64,000 nucleotides of DNA. It comes from Scedosporium boydii. Lineage: Eukaryota; Ascomycota; Sordariomycetes; Microascales; Microascaceae. Every line of letters begins with the position of its first letter. Position 1 is the stretch's first letter. The stretch spans positions 248,001-312,000 of the forward strand of contig NJFT01000015.1 in assembly GCA_002221725.1 (NCBI GenBank), in the 5' to 3' direction. Under the pieces are notes generated by a model. It was not told the origin of the DNA, did no database searches, and worked only from the letters and a program-made list of their open reading frames with translations. The position numbers were made by a program, and so were the translations under genes. This document shows, piece by piece, positions 1 through 12,422 of this stretch.

Positions 1-181
1 CTTGTTCGGTATTAACAGCTACCTCACCTACCTCTGGGCAGACATTGATGACATTGCTGGCTGGCTCATGGTCCCCTACGTTGCCTGGTTGGGATACTCC
101 GCTTATCTTAGTGCTGGCGTCGGTTACTTGAATAACTGGAGCTTGAAGGGAAAGGCGGCGGGTGAAAAGGACACCCCTTAA
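1..181 (+). CDS. TspO/MBR family membrane protein, 3' end only (partial)
   Basis: The open frame starting at base 2 encodes the last 59 residues and stops at TAA 179-181. The visible end contains AGWLMVPYVAWLGYSAYL followed by a GVGYLNNW-like tail. This is the pattern of the last transmembrane helix of TspO/MBR (peripheral benzodiazepine receptor) proteins, where a W-x-x-VPY-x-AW core precedes a short polar C-terminus. Family members are five-helix membrane proteins that bind porphyrins or sterols, in the mitochondrial outer membrane or endomembranes of eukaryotes. Only the final helix and the tail (ending in K-D-T-P) are visible, so start, length and introns cannot be judged. It converges on the carrier gene at 503-1583. 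Family assignment rests on this one segment. Confidence 0.72.
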   Translation, partial: LFGINSYLTYLWADIDDIAGWLMVPYVAWLGYSAYLSAGVGYLNNWSLKGKAAGEKDTP

Positions 182-502
182 ACCAGTGCAACGGGCGTGT
201 GTGTCTGGATGTATTTGTATTGACTTCTCATGCCAAACATAACCACCAGGTAGCTTCTTAGTGATAGAAGCTGGCATGAGTATGAAGAACGAATAAAATA
301 TAGGACGCAAGATGTCAACTTTTGTATTATATCCCCTTCCGCCAACGCCAATGTTTTGCGCATTTTAATCTGCAGATCGTCGGTATCTGAATGCATGCAT
401 GCAATATGAGAAAGAAGAAAAACAAAATAGGCCCAACGCCAAGCTATGCATCCCCTCTCTATATAGGCCCGTGTCTCCATCGGGCCAAAAATAACCGTGA
501 AT
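182..502. other. Convergent spacer between TspO-like gene and carrier gene
   Basis: About 320 bp between two converging stop codons, presumably the two 3' UTRs. It is moderately AT-rich. The one small open frame (178-480, minus) has no recognisable domain. Confidence 0.6.
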
Positions 503-1583
503 TCATCGAAGCGGGAGATAAGTCTTCAAGCCATCAAACACCATGAAGATGAAAGCGGAGCTGGGCGCAGACCTCATGACCGTGATGCCGCATCCTCGAT
601 ACATGCCACGGATGCCATGCTGTTTCCAGAGTGAGAGTCCCTCGCTGAGGAATGACTGCGACTGAACCGACTGGCCGATCGGTGCGGTTTGCATTCTCGA
701 CTTGATCGTATCGGCAGGGAAGAAGAGGAAATTGTACGACATTCCTGCGCATGCGCCCGCAAATGCCTGCTGCCAAAGCGGGAGGGGCTTCGAAAGAATC
801 AGCTCTTTTTCCTCGGACGTCGAGGCGAATCGGGCGTTTCTCTCGTAAAACATCTTTGAAATAGTGGCCTTTGTACCAAACCAGGCAGCTCCGCCTCCAG
901 CCTCACGGATGAGCGTGCCAAGGCCGCCATGGAAGAAGCCTCGTAAGCCGTGGTGGCGGTAAATATCCCTAATTACGGGGATAGGACGAAGCGGCGGCGG
1001 GGCCTTGCCCTCAAGGGTTGCGGGCACCTGAATCTTGCATTTGACTAGCTCCACCGGGGTCAGAACAAGAGAGGTAAACGCTCCGGCGAAAGCACCGGTG
1101 AACCAGAGAGCCGGCAGGGAAAGAGGCTTCTCCTTCGACACGTAGCCTGAAGCGTAGACGAGATCGCGGCCGAGGCGTTCAAAGAAAAACAAGCTGCTGT
1201 TTTCCATCGCAGCTCCGACAAGGGGGGCCGTTATGCCCCTGTAGAGCCCGAGGAAGCCATCTGCCTTGATTGACTGGCGGAAGCAGTCGACAGGGCCAGT
1301 ATACCGAAGGGGCAGCTTGTGAGGCTGCGACTGAAGGCGAACCTTGACCGTGTCGAAGGGGTACTCGATGTACTTCCCAACTACTCCCGCAAACTAGAGG
1401 GAGATATATTAGCAAGATTCAATCATGGAGTATTCACAAGTTAGAAGAAGCAATACTCACAGATCCATAAAGAATATCTTCAACAGCTTCGAGGGCACCA
1501 GCTTGGGGCTGCAAGATTGTCTCCTGTGGAGGAGTTGTCACAGGGCTTGAGGCTCGTTCCATGCTAGGCGGAGAAGATGCCAT
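503..1583 (-). CDS. arg-13: Mitochondrial carrier, ARG-13/ORT1-type amino acid transporter
   Basis: Two exons (1583-1461 and 1393-503) joined in phase 0 give 337 residues. The intron is 67 nt (GTGAGT...CTAG). The protein has the three-repeat plan of mitochondrial inner-membrane carriers, with a signature at the end of each odd helix: [11 protein letters not shown] in repeat 1, [11 protein letters not shown] in repeat 2 and [11 protein letters not shown] in repeat 3. The spacing, the repeat-2 E, and a matrix loop containing GLYRG and [10 protein letters not shown] resemble the ornithine/basic amino acid exchangers ARG-13 of Neurospora and Ort1 of yeast. These exchange ornithine and arginine across the inner membrane for arginine biosynthesis. 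The first 35 residues are a polar leader. The start at 1583 is the first ATG of the exon and is in frame with the conserved [11 protein letters not shown] segment. A related basic amino acid carrier is the alternative. Confidence 0.86.
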
Positions 1584-3247
1584 GGCAGCTTAAAACGGGT
1601 CTTGAAGTGAGACAAAATGTGCAAAGGAAAAGGAAGCTTGGTGCGTGTGCTGTAAACAAAGATCGGAGAATGGCTTAAAATGGTTGAGTATGCAGGTTGG
1701 TGTTTTTCTTTCTTTTCTTTGCTGTTGTAGCTTAGAAATAATCCATGTGAATATGACTCTAGCTCATAAGGTGAGGTTTGGAAGAAATGTTGAAGCTGGA
1801 TTGGTGGTCGAGTCCGACCCCAAGAACCGAAGGCCCCGAATCCTTCTTGTCGAGGGGAGGATGATTTAAATCTCTTTTCTCGGCAAGGTCGTACTTGCCA
1901 AAGCATTCAATGTTAGCTGTGGTGAGCCTTCCGCTTTCCTAAAGGGCGGTCGGGGAAGCTATGTCGATGTGGTTCGGAAAAGAGTCACATAATGGGACAA
2001 GCCCCAGCCAGTCCGGGCCGAAGGGACGGTGAGAAGATGGATGAGACGGGCGCAGGGTGAAAGAGGGAAAGAACGTCACTTGAGCATCTCGAGTGATCTG
2101 CGAGACGGAAGGAATGAAGGGGGAGAGAGAACTTGGAAGAAGAGGAAGGGGAGACTAGAAAAAAAAAAGTTGGGGTCGTGATGGGGGAAGAGCGAAATCG
2201 CTGTCATCTGAAAGTGCATGCAGGGCGCGACGCAGGGCGTGAGAGAAAATCTGAGGATGAACAAACATTTTTTTTGTCAACGGCAGGTGACACCGAGGAC
2301 GGAGCACTGTATTACTTCGTAAACTACTAGCATCAAAGTAGCAATGCACGCTATTCTCGTAGCGGCCAAGACTACTTCGTAAGATTGTTCCAGGGGACAA
2401 TTTGGGCTCAACTTGGGCTGCTGTTGATGGTTTAGTGGGGAATTGTGGGAGATGGTGGGGTTGATTTGGGTCTGATCCGAATGTACAGCGGATTGTACCG
2501 GGCCCTACCGAGCCCAGAACGCAGCGGGAGGGCGAGAGGAGAAAATTGCTCCCCCGTGCTAAGGCGCAAAACAACCCTGATCGAGAGATCAATAGATTAT
2601 CTCTGATCAATAGGAGCCCGGCATTGAGAGGGGGTAGCTCCAGCTTTGGGTGCAAATGGAACAGCTCGTGCAGAAAGTGCCGGAAATCAATCTTCGCGCT
2701 CTCCTCTCCCCCACTATCAATCTCCTTGCTTCGAACTTGTAAACTGATCCTCAACAGACACGACACTACCAACTCACCGCTTGTGTTTCGCAGTCAAGGA
2801 AAGGTCTCACTATCTAGTGTACTTCGTAGAGGAATCATAGAATGTTGGGGTACCTCGTAGTCACACTTATTTGTCCCCGATACCTCGGTTATCGTCATCT
2901 CCATAGGTTGATTTGCTCATTGCTGTAACCCACCCCTGGCAACGGGAGCTCTCAAGTTCCAAGGGAGCATTGAAGCATTGAATCTAAACCAAAGAGTACG
3001 ATGGCGTGGGATAGGAACTTGGGGCGGGGCTAGGTGTGGGTGGTTAAAAGAACTTGGGGTTATAGACTCTTTCTGGCTCTCCGAAGTCGTGATGCTTGTC
3101 ATGCCAATACCGGCTTTCCACTCCTGGTAGGGTGGAGAGAAACGCCATCGTTGCATGTAGCTAACTCCATCAATACGAAAAGCAAAATTCGCTCATCATT
3201 GTAATTCTGTAAAATTGCGACTTTTCTATATTCCGTTACGCTATTGT
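1584..3247. other. Spacer upstream of carrier gene and downstream of prp28
   Basis: A 1.66-kb stretch that should hold the carrier promoter/5' UTR and the prp28 3' UTR. Small open frames exist on both strands (longest 2155-2772, minus, 205 codons). They have low-complexity or unrecognisable translations and no domain. Copies of TACTTCGTA lie at 2313-2321, 2373-2381 and 2820-2828, with a one-base variant at 2851-2859. Confidence 0.6.
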
Positions 3248-5218
3248 TTACCTCCTGCCACGTGAAGACCGTTGCTGAGACGCCTCGTGCCGTGCCAGGT
3301 CCTCCGGCACCCTCGAAACAGGACTCTTGGAAATCATCTGCCTCAGCTCATACAGTACATCATTATCCTCCGGCCCAAGGAACGTAATGGCGATACCGCT
3401 CTTCCCGGCACGACCCGTACGACCGATACGATGGGTGTAGCTCTCGATCGTATTGGCCATGTTGAAATTGATGACCAGGCTGACGTCCGGCACATCGATA
3501 CCTCTGCCTGCCAAGTCCGTCGCCACGAGCACGTCGGTGCGGCCTTCCCGCGCATCCTTAAGCGCGGCTTCACGCTGCTGTTGCGTCTTTCCACTGTGAA
3601 GCGTGGCCGTACTCCAGCCCATTCTCCGGATAGATTTCGCGACGGCGTCGCAGTTATGCTTAACGTTGACGAACACAATGACGGGCGACTTGAGGCTGGG
3701 GTCGGATAGAATGTCCTGGAGCCGGTTGAGACGTTTCGCCTCTCCGGAGATGAACTCGACGCGCTGCTCGACGGTGTCGACGGCTTCGTCAGAACTGCCG
3801 ATCGTCACGACGGCTGGGTGCCGCATGTACTTGGCCGCAATCTTTTCGACGCGGGGCGACATTGTAGCCGTAAACATCATGGTCTGTCTCGTTCCGCCCC
3901 TTACGCCCAGGCCCACGTTCCAGCCGGGTAAGTTCACGCCATTTTCTCCGTCTGTTTGTTCGGGTGATGGGAGCGCACTCAAGATACGGTTGACCGGCTC
4001 CTCGAAACCCATATCAATCATGCGATCGGCTTCGTCCATGACCAAGTACGTGCAGCGGTGGAAGACAACAAACTGGTTCTCGATACAGTCCACTAGACGA
4101 CCTGGCGTTGCCACGATGATATGTGCACCGGCTTGGAGCGCGAGAGCTTGCTGCTCAAGTGAATGACCACCAACGATGCATACCACACGGAAACCAAGAG
4201 GATCGGCGAATGTCTTAGCTTCCTTTTCGATCTGCTGCGCAAGTTCACGAGTCGGCGCCAGGATAAGCGCGTAGGGACCGTCGCTCATGTTGTACTCGGT
4301 AAGTGGAGGCAACTGAGACATGTATACCAGCAAGGGCAGTACAAAGGCAAGCGTCTTTCCGGAACCAGTCTTCGCCACGCCAATAATATCTCGGGATGAT
4401 AGCGCAATGGGAATCGCGGCTTGCTGAATGGGCGTGGGATCTTGGAAATTTCGTCGACGTAGAGTATCGAGAATCGAGGTGGAGAGGCCGGATTCCTGCC
4501 AGTTCCGCATGGGGTTGGGCAAGCCCGCACCCTTGATTGTAATGCCCGCCTTGTCTTTGAAGAGCCTCCAGTCTCGGTCCGTCATCTCTTCGCGAGATTT
4601 CTGTACCCAGTTCTTCGTACGGCCCAGTAGACGATCGTCCTCCGCCTTCCGCCGCTCTCGTCCTTCGTAAAACTTGCGCATATGCTCTTCTGCCCGTTCT
4701 CTACCGTGCATCTCTTCCAGTATCTTGGCTTGTTTGAGTGCCTTAGCTTCAGCATCGGCGCCCCAACCCAGTGGCCATTGTGTATCTGCCGACTTCTGGT
4801 GCCGCTTAGGCCCGTTTTCTCGAATCTCTTCTCCATCCTCGGGTCGTGACGTATCGTCGAGAGGGTCCCAGTCGAAGTTAAACTCCTTCGCGCCCCTTCT
4901 CCGCTTCCGAGGAGCAAATGTCGAGTTCTTGTTGATCTCGGGGCCGAGATACCGCGTCACGAAGTTGAGCTGGTCGATGTCGTCTGCCGTGAGCTTCTGG
5001 CCTGGTCTCTTGACAGGGCGCCGAAATCGTTCCGCAATATCTTCGCTGACTTTTTCTTCCTCTTCGCGCTTTCGTTTCTGTCGGTCGCGTTCCTCGGCCC
5101 TCTTTCGCTCTCGCTCTTGTTTTTCCTTTTCCTCGCGCTCCTTCTTCTCCTTGTCCATCTTCTCCCGCTCGCGCTTGGGGATGAAGCGAAGCTTCGGTAG
5201 CCCGTTTGCAACGTTCAT
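3248..5218 (-). CDS. prp28: Pre-mRNA-splicing ATP-dependent DEAD-box RNA helicase PRP28
   Basis: Single exon, 656 residues from ATG 5216-5218. Prp28/DDX23 is the DEAD-box ATPase that helps exchange U1 for U6 at the 5' splice site during spliceosome activation. The N-terminal 60 residues are a K/E/R-rich helical stretch after LPKLRFIPKRERE, and FDWDPLDDTSRPE lies near residue 115; both are typical of the fungal orthologues. The helicase core shows the Q motif (PTPIQQAAIP), motif I AKTGSGKT (282-289), APTRELAQQ, ATPGRLVD, motif II DEAD (395-398), motif III as TAT, and HRIGRTGR near the C-terminus. The frame stays open 38 codons upstream to another ATG (5332), but that extension is hydrophobic and unlike the family, so I place the start at 5218. 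It is divergent from the mL59 gene. Confidence 0.93.
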   Translation of the reverse strand: MNVANGLPKLRFIPKREREKMDKEKKEREEKEKQERERKRAEERDRQKRKREEEEKVSEDIAERFRRPVKRPGQKLTADDIDQLNFVTRYLGPEINKNSTFAPRKRRRGAKEFNFDWDPLDDTSRPEDGEEIRENGPKRHQKSADTQWPLGWGADAEAKALKQAKILEEMHGRERAEEHMRKFYEGRERRKAEDDRLLGRTKNWVQKSREEMTDRDWRLFKDKAGITIKGAGLPNPMRNWQESGLSTSILDTLRRRNFQDPTPIQQAAIPIALSSRDIIGVAKTGSGKTLAFVLPLLVYMSQLPPLTEYNMSDGPYALILAPTRELAQQIEKEAKTFADPLGFRVVCIVGGHSLEQQALALQAGAHIIVATPGRLVDCIENQFVVFHRCTYLVMDEADRMIDMGFEEPVNRILSALPSPEQTDGENGVNLPGWNVGLGVRGGTRQTMMFTATMSPRVEKIAAKYMRHPAVVTIGSSDEAVDTVEQRVEFISGEAKRLNRLQDILSDPSLKSPVIVFVNVKHNCDAVAKSIRRMGWSTATLHSGKTQQQREAALKDAREGRTDVLVATDLAGRGIDVPDVSLVINFNMANTIESYTHRIGRTGRAGKSGIAITFLGPEDNDVLYELRQMISKSPVSRVPEDLARHEASQQRSSRGRR

Positions 5219-5897
5219 GGTTCTCGTCTGGGAAGTGGCAAAGTAAGGGGATGAAAATCCGATGCAAAATGTCGCGGCGAAGCGAATGAGGATGGCACCA
5301 AGTAGAACCAGTTCAGGGAAGAAACAGTTCACATGGGGATTTTAGGTTGCCTCGCGATAGAAGCCTCCTTCACCAACGCCACTAAATTTGTCCCTGAGTG
5401 GCAAACCTTTCTCTAGAGGCACAACAGCGTTGAGTACTTTCGCACGGAACTGGTTAAGAAGCCCAGTATTCGTAGAATCGCCCTAATAATTACAAAGTGC
5501 TTATGCAGTTGAGATAGGGTCAGCTACGGTTTGGATACTGAGTCCGTTGAGTTATCGTTGAAGTATTTGATCTGGCACAATTGTACCTTCCTATGGGAGT
5601 GGCGTCGCCAATTAATACCTTGGCACTTGAGTCGACAAGGTACTTCGTTGAGGTACTGAATGAATTACATAAGCGACATTTTTACCTCGTCCAACATTTT
5701 TTTCCCTGTACAAAGCGCATCATCGCCAACATTCGACGAGTCCATATTTCACTCCATGACCAGTGGCTTGCAACCAGCCCGCACTACGATACTTAGGGCT
5801 GGAGTCGGTTTGCGTCAATTAAGTCTGACCCCTGCAGACGACACCAATTGGCCGTCTTGAGAAGGATACCGATCACCTCACGACAACACACGCGATC
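5219..5897. promoter_or_regulatory. Bidirectional promoter region, prp28 / mL59
   Basis: The 679-bp interval between divergent start codons must contain both promoters. I see no TATA box I would defend. A TACTTCGT half-motif occurs at about 5641. No tRNA or other gene is visible. If prp28 had an upstream 5' UTR exon it would lie here. Confidence 0.5.
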
Positions 5898-6557
5898 ATG
5901 GCGTCCAAGGAGCTGGTAAACCTAGCCAAGGGGCTGCCCGCGCAGCTGAAGCGCTTCCTCGCCAGGTATCCACCCACTTCGATCCTCCCGCCGACCCCCG
6001 AATCCGCCGAAGTCGCGAAGACGTCGTACCAACTCGCGCGCCCCGATCCCTTCAAGTTCTGGAAGCACCCCGTGACGGGCAAGTGGCATGACCCCGTCTA
6101 CTCGCTGAGGCGGCAAGCCGAGCTCGTCAAGATGGCACGGGAGCACGGTGTCGAGGAGCTTTTGCCCGAGACCGCGAAGGGCACGGAGACGAGGTTGGCC
6201 AGGAGGGTGGAGTTTGGTCTTCGGGTCAAGGGTACTGGTGTTGGACAGAGAGTCAAGGGCCATTCTCACGAGCGACAGATACTTACCAAGTACGTTTATG
6301 TCCCCTTTATGGGCGGATCCTCTCTCTCTCTCTATTTCCTTACTTCCTTTCTTTGTTCTTGAGCCACTTCTTCGTACGGATGCTAACATTTGCACAGGAT
6401 GGCGAAGAGGAGAGAAGCCATGCTGGAGATGCCCAAGCTTATACGGGAATGGAAGCGAGTACGGTCACTCCCTACCGAACGTGAGAGATATCTGAGCTTG
6501 AAACGCTAACATTTTCAATAGGTCGGCAAGAAGAATTGGAAGAAGTTCCCCAAATAA
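5898..6557 (+). CDS. mrpl25: Mitochondrial large ribosomal subunit protein mL59 (MRPL25 family)
   Basis: Three exons (5898-6289, 6398-6458, 6522-6557) give 162 residues, with introns of 108 and 63 nt. Intron 1 ends with TGCTAAC...ACAG and intron 2 with CGCTAAC...ATAG, so both have good branch sites. The short basic protein starts MASKELVNLAKGLPAQLKRF and has a central FKFWKHPVTGKWHDPVYSLRRQAEL segment. It ends in a K/R-rich helix and KKNWKKFPK. This matches the fungal-specific mitoribosomal protein called MRPL25 in yeast (mL59), which sits in the large subunit of the mitochondrial ribosome. Without the two small 3' exons the frame would read into an intron-derived hydrophobic tail. Intron 1 contains a short (TC)n run. 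Confidence 0.85.
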
Positions 6558-7108
6558 ATGGACTGTTCGGTTGGCTCATCGGTTCTGGGCCTTGTACAAT
6601 ACGCTGTTACCACTAGACATCTTTACCTTTAGACTGTTAAGAATGCATGAGTCGGTTGAATAATTCTCGCTGCACTTTCTCTATTTAAGCAAGCTCCGCT
6701 TTCGTTGTCGGGACTTCTTTCCGTGACGTACAAGGAATCACCAAATCTCTCTTCAATCAGGATGGCTCGAAGCGGAACGCAAAGCCTGATGACTTCGGAG
6801 TACACGACATGTTAGCTCTGATCCCCGTTTAACAGTAGAGATTCGTATGCAATAGCTGGAGACTCTTCATAATCCCTGATGTCATCCATACCATAGAAGA
6901 GTTGGGAATACTGGGATATGGGAATACTAAGAACGAGCGATGGCAGCGCTGCGCACTCACAGCAGCGCAAGAAGCTGCGAGGGGCTGTAGAGTAGCGAAT
7001 GACTAATCTCTAATTGGGGCGACGCCTGGCAGGCTGCGCGCCAGCAGTAGCCCTCGAAATACACTCTCACATCCTCCAACTTGAGCCCAAGTCGGCTTCG
7101 TCTTTACA
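6558..7108. other. Spacer between mL59 and DPH4 genes
   Basis: 551 bp holding the mL59 3' UTR and the DPH4 promoter. I see no gene, repeat or RNA structure in it. Confidence 0.55.
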
Positions 7109-7630
7109 ATGACCTCCCGTCAAACCTCAAAGAAACACACCCATCTAACCCACTACACCATCCTCTCCCTCTCCCCTTCCCTCCTCACAACATCCCCAAA
7201 CCCCACCTCCCTCCTCAAACAAGCCTACCACCGCGCCCTCCTCCAAAACCACCCAGACAAACGCAACAGACGCCAACCCACAGCCGTCTACACAATCGAC
7301 CAAATCTCCACCGCCTACCGCACCCTCTCCGACCCCGCCGCCCGCTCATCCTACGACGCCTCCCTCCGCACCACCAACACTATCGACGGAGCCGGCGAAG
7401 ATGATCCCGACGCGACCTTCCGCACGGGTGTAGAGTCCGTGGATCTAGACGACCTCGCGTACGATGAGGATTCCGTCACGTGGTCTAGGGCTTGTAGGTG
7501 CGGTAACGAACGGGGCTTCGCTTTTAGCGAGGCGGACTTGGACGAGGCTGCCGAGGTGGGGGAGCTTGTGGTGGGGTGCAGCGATTGCAGCTTGTGGCTG
7601 CGCGTGCACTTTGCTGTTGTGGAGGAGTGA
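7109..7630 (+). CDS. dph4: Diphthamide biosynthesis protein 4 (J-domain + CSL zinc finger)
   Basis: Intronless, 173 residues. DPH4/DNAJC24 is the J-protein that works with the Dph1-Dph2-Dph3 iron-sulfur system in the first step of diphthamide formation on elongation factor 2. Residues 10-85 form a J domain with HPD at 48-50. It starts HTHLTHYTIL and ends with AYRTLSDPAARSSYD. The C-terminal part has CxC at 129/131 (CRCG) and CxxC at 157/160 (CSDCSLWLRV), which is the DPH-type CSL zinc finger. The order J domain then CSL finger, and the length, fit the DPH4 family. The first 250 nt of the coding strand are unusually C-rich and G-poor compared with the 3' half. The gene is convergent with the 14-3-3 gene. 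Confidence 0.9.
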   Translation: MTSRQTSKKHTHLTHYTILSLSPSLLTTSPNPTSLLKQAYHRALLQNHPDKRNRRQPTAVYTIDQISTAYRTLSDPAARSSYDASLRTTNTIDGAGEDDPDATFRTGVESVDLDDLAYDEDSVTWSRACRCGNERGFAFSEADLDEAAEVGELVVGCSDCSLWLRVHFAVVEE

Positions 7631-8254
7631 TTACATGAATGACTATTTTGCGACTGTCATCTTTTTCTCCTCCTTCTTTTTCTTTCTTTCTTTTATGCCC
7701 AGGACCCGATCTTCAGATATATCTTGAAAAAGGGTCACCACTATGAGCCACGTTACGTGACTTGGGATAGGCTGGCGTTGAGCGGCGAGAATTACTTGGT
7801 TTACTTCATATTTATATACGAGACCACTCCCATAGATTGGCGCGGCGCACTGATATTCATAGTCACTTAGGGGAGCGAACGGAGAGAGTATGTTTGAATA
7901 ATAACAGTTTAGTCCCTATCGAGGGCATCTGTGGTGTATCTTTTTTATTTTTGTCCAGACGGGTCAGGATAAAGAGTCATCTAAGAGATAAGCACCCTTT
8001 GAATTTGGCCTCCAAAAATGCTCCCTCCTTAGCCGCTCTTGCCGATTTCCGTAGAGGTAAGAGAAAAAAGGAAAACAAGGAAAACAGGAACGACAACCTC
8101 GCCGAAGAAAAACGTGTCTGTGTATTTGCCTAATCGATGCCGAAGCTTACAAAACAAGGGAACTCAAAGTCCACACTCCGTAGACACCAGTCCACCCCTT
8201 TTTTCCCGATTAAGACCGCAAGTGAATAAGGTCGCATGATGGTGGGCCGGTTGT
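7631..8254. other. Convergent spacer between DPH4 and 14-3-3 genes
   Basis: 624 bp of presumed 3' UTRs of two converging genes. Short open frames here have no recognisable content. Confidence 0.55.
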
Positions 8255-9404
<1,150 letters not shown>

Positions 9405-12400
9405 GATGGCTAGAGTGTCGGAATTGGTATTTTACTATCAAATCAGTTGAGTTAGCAGTGAATTTCAGATGGAGATGGGTCCGCGACTGCGAATCAAGGC
9501 TGAAGTGGAAAAGGCGGGATTCAAAACAAGGCGCAGAAGGACTAGGTGGGTGTGATATACTCCGTACGGAGTAAGAGGCAACGGGAAAAAGGGAAAGGGG
9601 GTGAATATGGTAGTTAGTTTGCGTACAGCGTGTTCGGGTCTGGGATTGAGTCGGATGCTCGTTGGGAAAAAGATGTGTTTGGGTGTGGGTTCTTGAAGGA
9701 AACAGAGTCGGGAGGGGAGGTGCAAAGAGAAGATGGCGTTAAGGCTGATGAGATCCCCGCTTGTGGTGGGGTTTTGGGGGAAATATGTTGTAGATAAAGC
9801 AATGGAAACAAAGGAAGGAGCAGCCGAGTTCTGACAGTGCAAAGGGGAATCGCGACATGGACAATGGCTCGCCTGCAAAACCTCCGAAATAAGAAGCGTC
9901 GACTTGCGGGTTTCGAAGGGAATGGGAAGATGTGTAGCCTGGCGATGACGACAGAGGGAGGGGAGGGGGAGATTGGCGGAACTTGGAGATGTAGATGTCT
10001 AGTGGATATCAACGACGTACCTTGAAAAAGGGGAGTGTGCAGGTTGATGGGAAACAGTCGGCGTGGACTTTGGTGCGCGGCGATGTGAGGGAGAGTTCGT
10101 TGTTGTTTGGGAATAAATCGACGTGGTGGGAGAAATTGGATGAGAGGGTGATGGAGATGTGTTGTTCAGGGGAGAAGTTGAGGGGAGGTCAGGGAAAACA
10201 AGGAGCGCGTGAGGTACAGAGAGGGTTGGGGATTTTCCTTGGAGAGACGACAATTGGGTGAAGGAGTCGACGTGGGACTTGGAAGGGGTCAATATTCAAA
10301 TTACAGAGGGGGGGAGGCTCTAATTTGATTTGATTGATGAGTGCTACCAAGTCCAGCGCAGGCTACTACTGATTGATCAATGATTAGGCAGGCCAGCCGT
10401 CAAATCAGTCAACTGCACCGCTGGCTTGTGCTGTTGTCATTGCGCACTGAACATCGCACATTGCACAACGGAGTCAGGCCAGGCCCGTGGGCCAGAACTA
10501 CGGAGTAATTTAGACGCCAGGCGGTCATGGCTGGGCCTGGCCGGGCCTGGCCAGGTCGTGCAGCTTGAGGCTATTGCAAGCGGGGGAGGGGTCGATCAAT
10601 GGTGCTGCTGGTTACTGCTCCACTACATGCTGCCCCTTACTGCCAGCTGTGTTGGCCATCCAGCCAGTAAATACATCAAACGCATCATCACTTGAGAGCC
10701 GCTCAGACTTCAAATGTTGCAGTCACTTGATAACCTTGAAAGGAACGGGATAACTTGAAAGAGGAGGGGAAACACAGTGGGCCCTCACAGAATTTCACAC
10801 TTTATATGCTTACGTGATCGAGATTTCGAGCTCTCATGAGTTCAATGCTCAAATTGGATCAGGTTCCTTCCCATCTCTTGCCTCTGTTGCCTGGCCTGAT
10901 CTGGTGGTTCTATGGTCGAAGTTCTTTTCGAAATTTTCGGAATCGGCAGCTGCAGATGTAACATGAGAAAGTCCTTTGAAGTACAGAGTCCCTTGGCTCG
11001 ACTCAGGCGTTCAAGTTGAGGAACTAGATCCAGCTGGACGAATCAAAGATACGTCGGACGAGTCGTGTAAAAACACATTCTTATTCTCATAAGTTCATAA
11101 GTTCTTTAAACACCGAGATCTATATAAGTCCATGCATGATGATTGGGGGAGTAGCTCGAAGTATGTCATCTCCTGCTCATATGAAATAGGATGGCTCGGA
11201 TATCAACTCAGTCTCCAAGCAGATGTGAAATGAGCACAGATGCTCTTCAAATTGCGATGGACGTTTTGATGATTATGTCATTGTTGACTCTCGTGTTCGA
11301 AGTATATAGTTCGCGTAGTCAGGCGATTCTCATACACCCCGGTCCTGCCTGCATCGAGAAACAAAATGCCGATTCCTGTGATGCAAACAGGACTGCATCA
11401 TCGCCGTAAAGTGGCTGCTCGCAAAGCCTTAGATTTTTTTGGTCTCGTAGAGATTTCGGCAGCCATAATTTCAAGTATTAAAAACCGATACCGATTGCCG
11501 CTTCATGGTGACGACTTGCTGTGGGAGCATCCCGCATTTTTCTCAAAATGTGCTTCCTAACACACGACCGTCGCGTCCTAACCCAAGCTCTTCATCTCAA
11601 CGAACCGCCACACATTAATACTAGGTCACGTCCGCATTGTTGGCCAACGGGAATTCCTGTTCCCATTAAAGAGAGTGGGAGAGAGCGAGAAGGAGGGAAA
11701 ACAGTATGCATGGGCCCCGATGGATCGATCCTCCAATGTTGCAGTTTAAATTCATGAACGTCAGGACCCCAAATATCCTTCCACAGCGGTACACAACATG
11801 CACAATCAACCCCTTCGGGATGACGATTGGCAAGTGTCCTGTCCATCCTCAGTAGTGCGGGACGTACCTCAATCGGTTCTCGGTTCAGCGGGCAGCTCTC
11901 GGGAAACATCTCGCACACTGTCGCTGACACTCTCCATCCTTCGTCGGCAGGCATTTTGACCGGACTCTTGTGAACCGACGAGCTCTCAGCTCTCATAAAA
12001 ACCAGCGGTTGTGCATTTCCTTCCAGAACGTTCCTACCCCAGAGGTATGACTACTTCATAAACTCTCACAGCATCTAGATCCGAGAAGAGCAAACCGAGA
12101 CGGACTCGAAAATGCCCCGTGATTTTCATCCCCCGTGGAGATGCTCATCACCTAGTTCGAGGGTCTCTTCCCAAGCCCAATGACGAATAAGCATTACGGG
12201 TGATGGAGAATCGAGTTGGGAAAATGGCTTGGATGTTCCTGAGATTTGGAGTATGAAGATTCCTGATTCCTGTTGGTGATGTTGAGGTTGAATTGTGCTA
12301 GAACGGGTCGTCTATCTTTGACGAGCACACCAGCAAGAACTTGACCCCCCTTAATGTTGGTGCTGAGATACTCGAAACGCTTGGTCAACCCTACAGGAAA

Positions 12401-12422
12401 CCGCTCGCATATCAGGCGGAAC
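9405..12422. other. 3-kb spacer with 14-3-3 leader; no gene recognised
   Basis: The first ~900 bp are CT/GA-rich and probably hold the 14-3-3 promoter and 5' UTR. The rest (about 10,270-12,420) shows no supported gene. A perfect 16-bp palindrome TACTCCGTACGGAGTA lies at 9558-9573 and TACGGAGTA at 10499-10507. Several GGCCTGG units cluster at 10,470-10,560. Open frames at 10426-10695, 11191-11409 and 11592-11996 encode no domain I recognise. Confidence 0.5.
9435..10020 (-). other. Probable 5' UTR intron of the 14-3-3 gene
   Basis: On the minus strand a strong donor (AAG|GTACGTCG) lies at 10020. A branch-like GCTAAC followed by an acceptor (GATAG) ends at 9435, 31 bp before the start codon. 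Long leader introns are common in highly expressed fungal genes. This is inference from splice consensus only. Confidence 0.4.

Noticed and set aside
2155..2772. 205-codon minus-strand frame in the spacer between the carrier gene and prp28
   Set aside because: No domain, low-complexity ends (SPLRP-type and poly-F), and it overlaps several spacer motifs. Likely non-coding.
5219..5332. 38-codon in-frame upstream extension of PRP28
   Set aside because: Hydrophobic and unlike the K/E-rich N-terminus of nuclear Prp28 proteins.
11592..11996. 134-codon minus-strand frame between the 14-3-3 and tRNA-Val genes
   Set aside because: Cys/Pro/Arg-rich translation without a pattern I recognise, and no splice partners found nearby.
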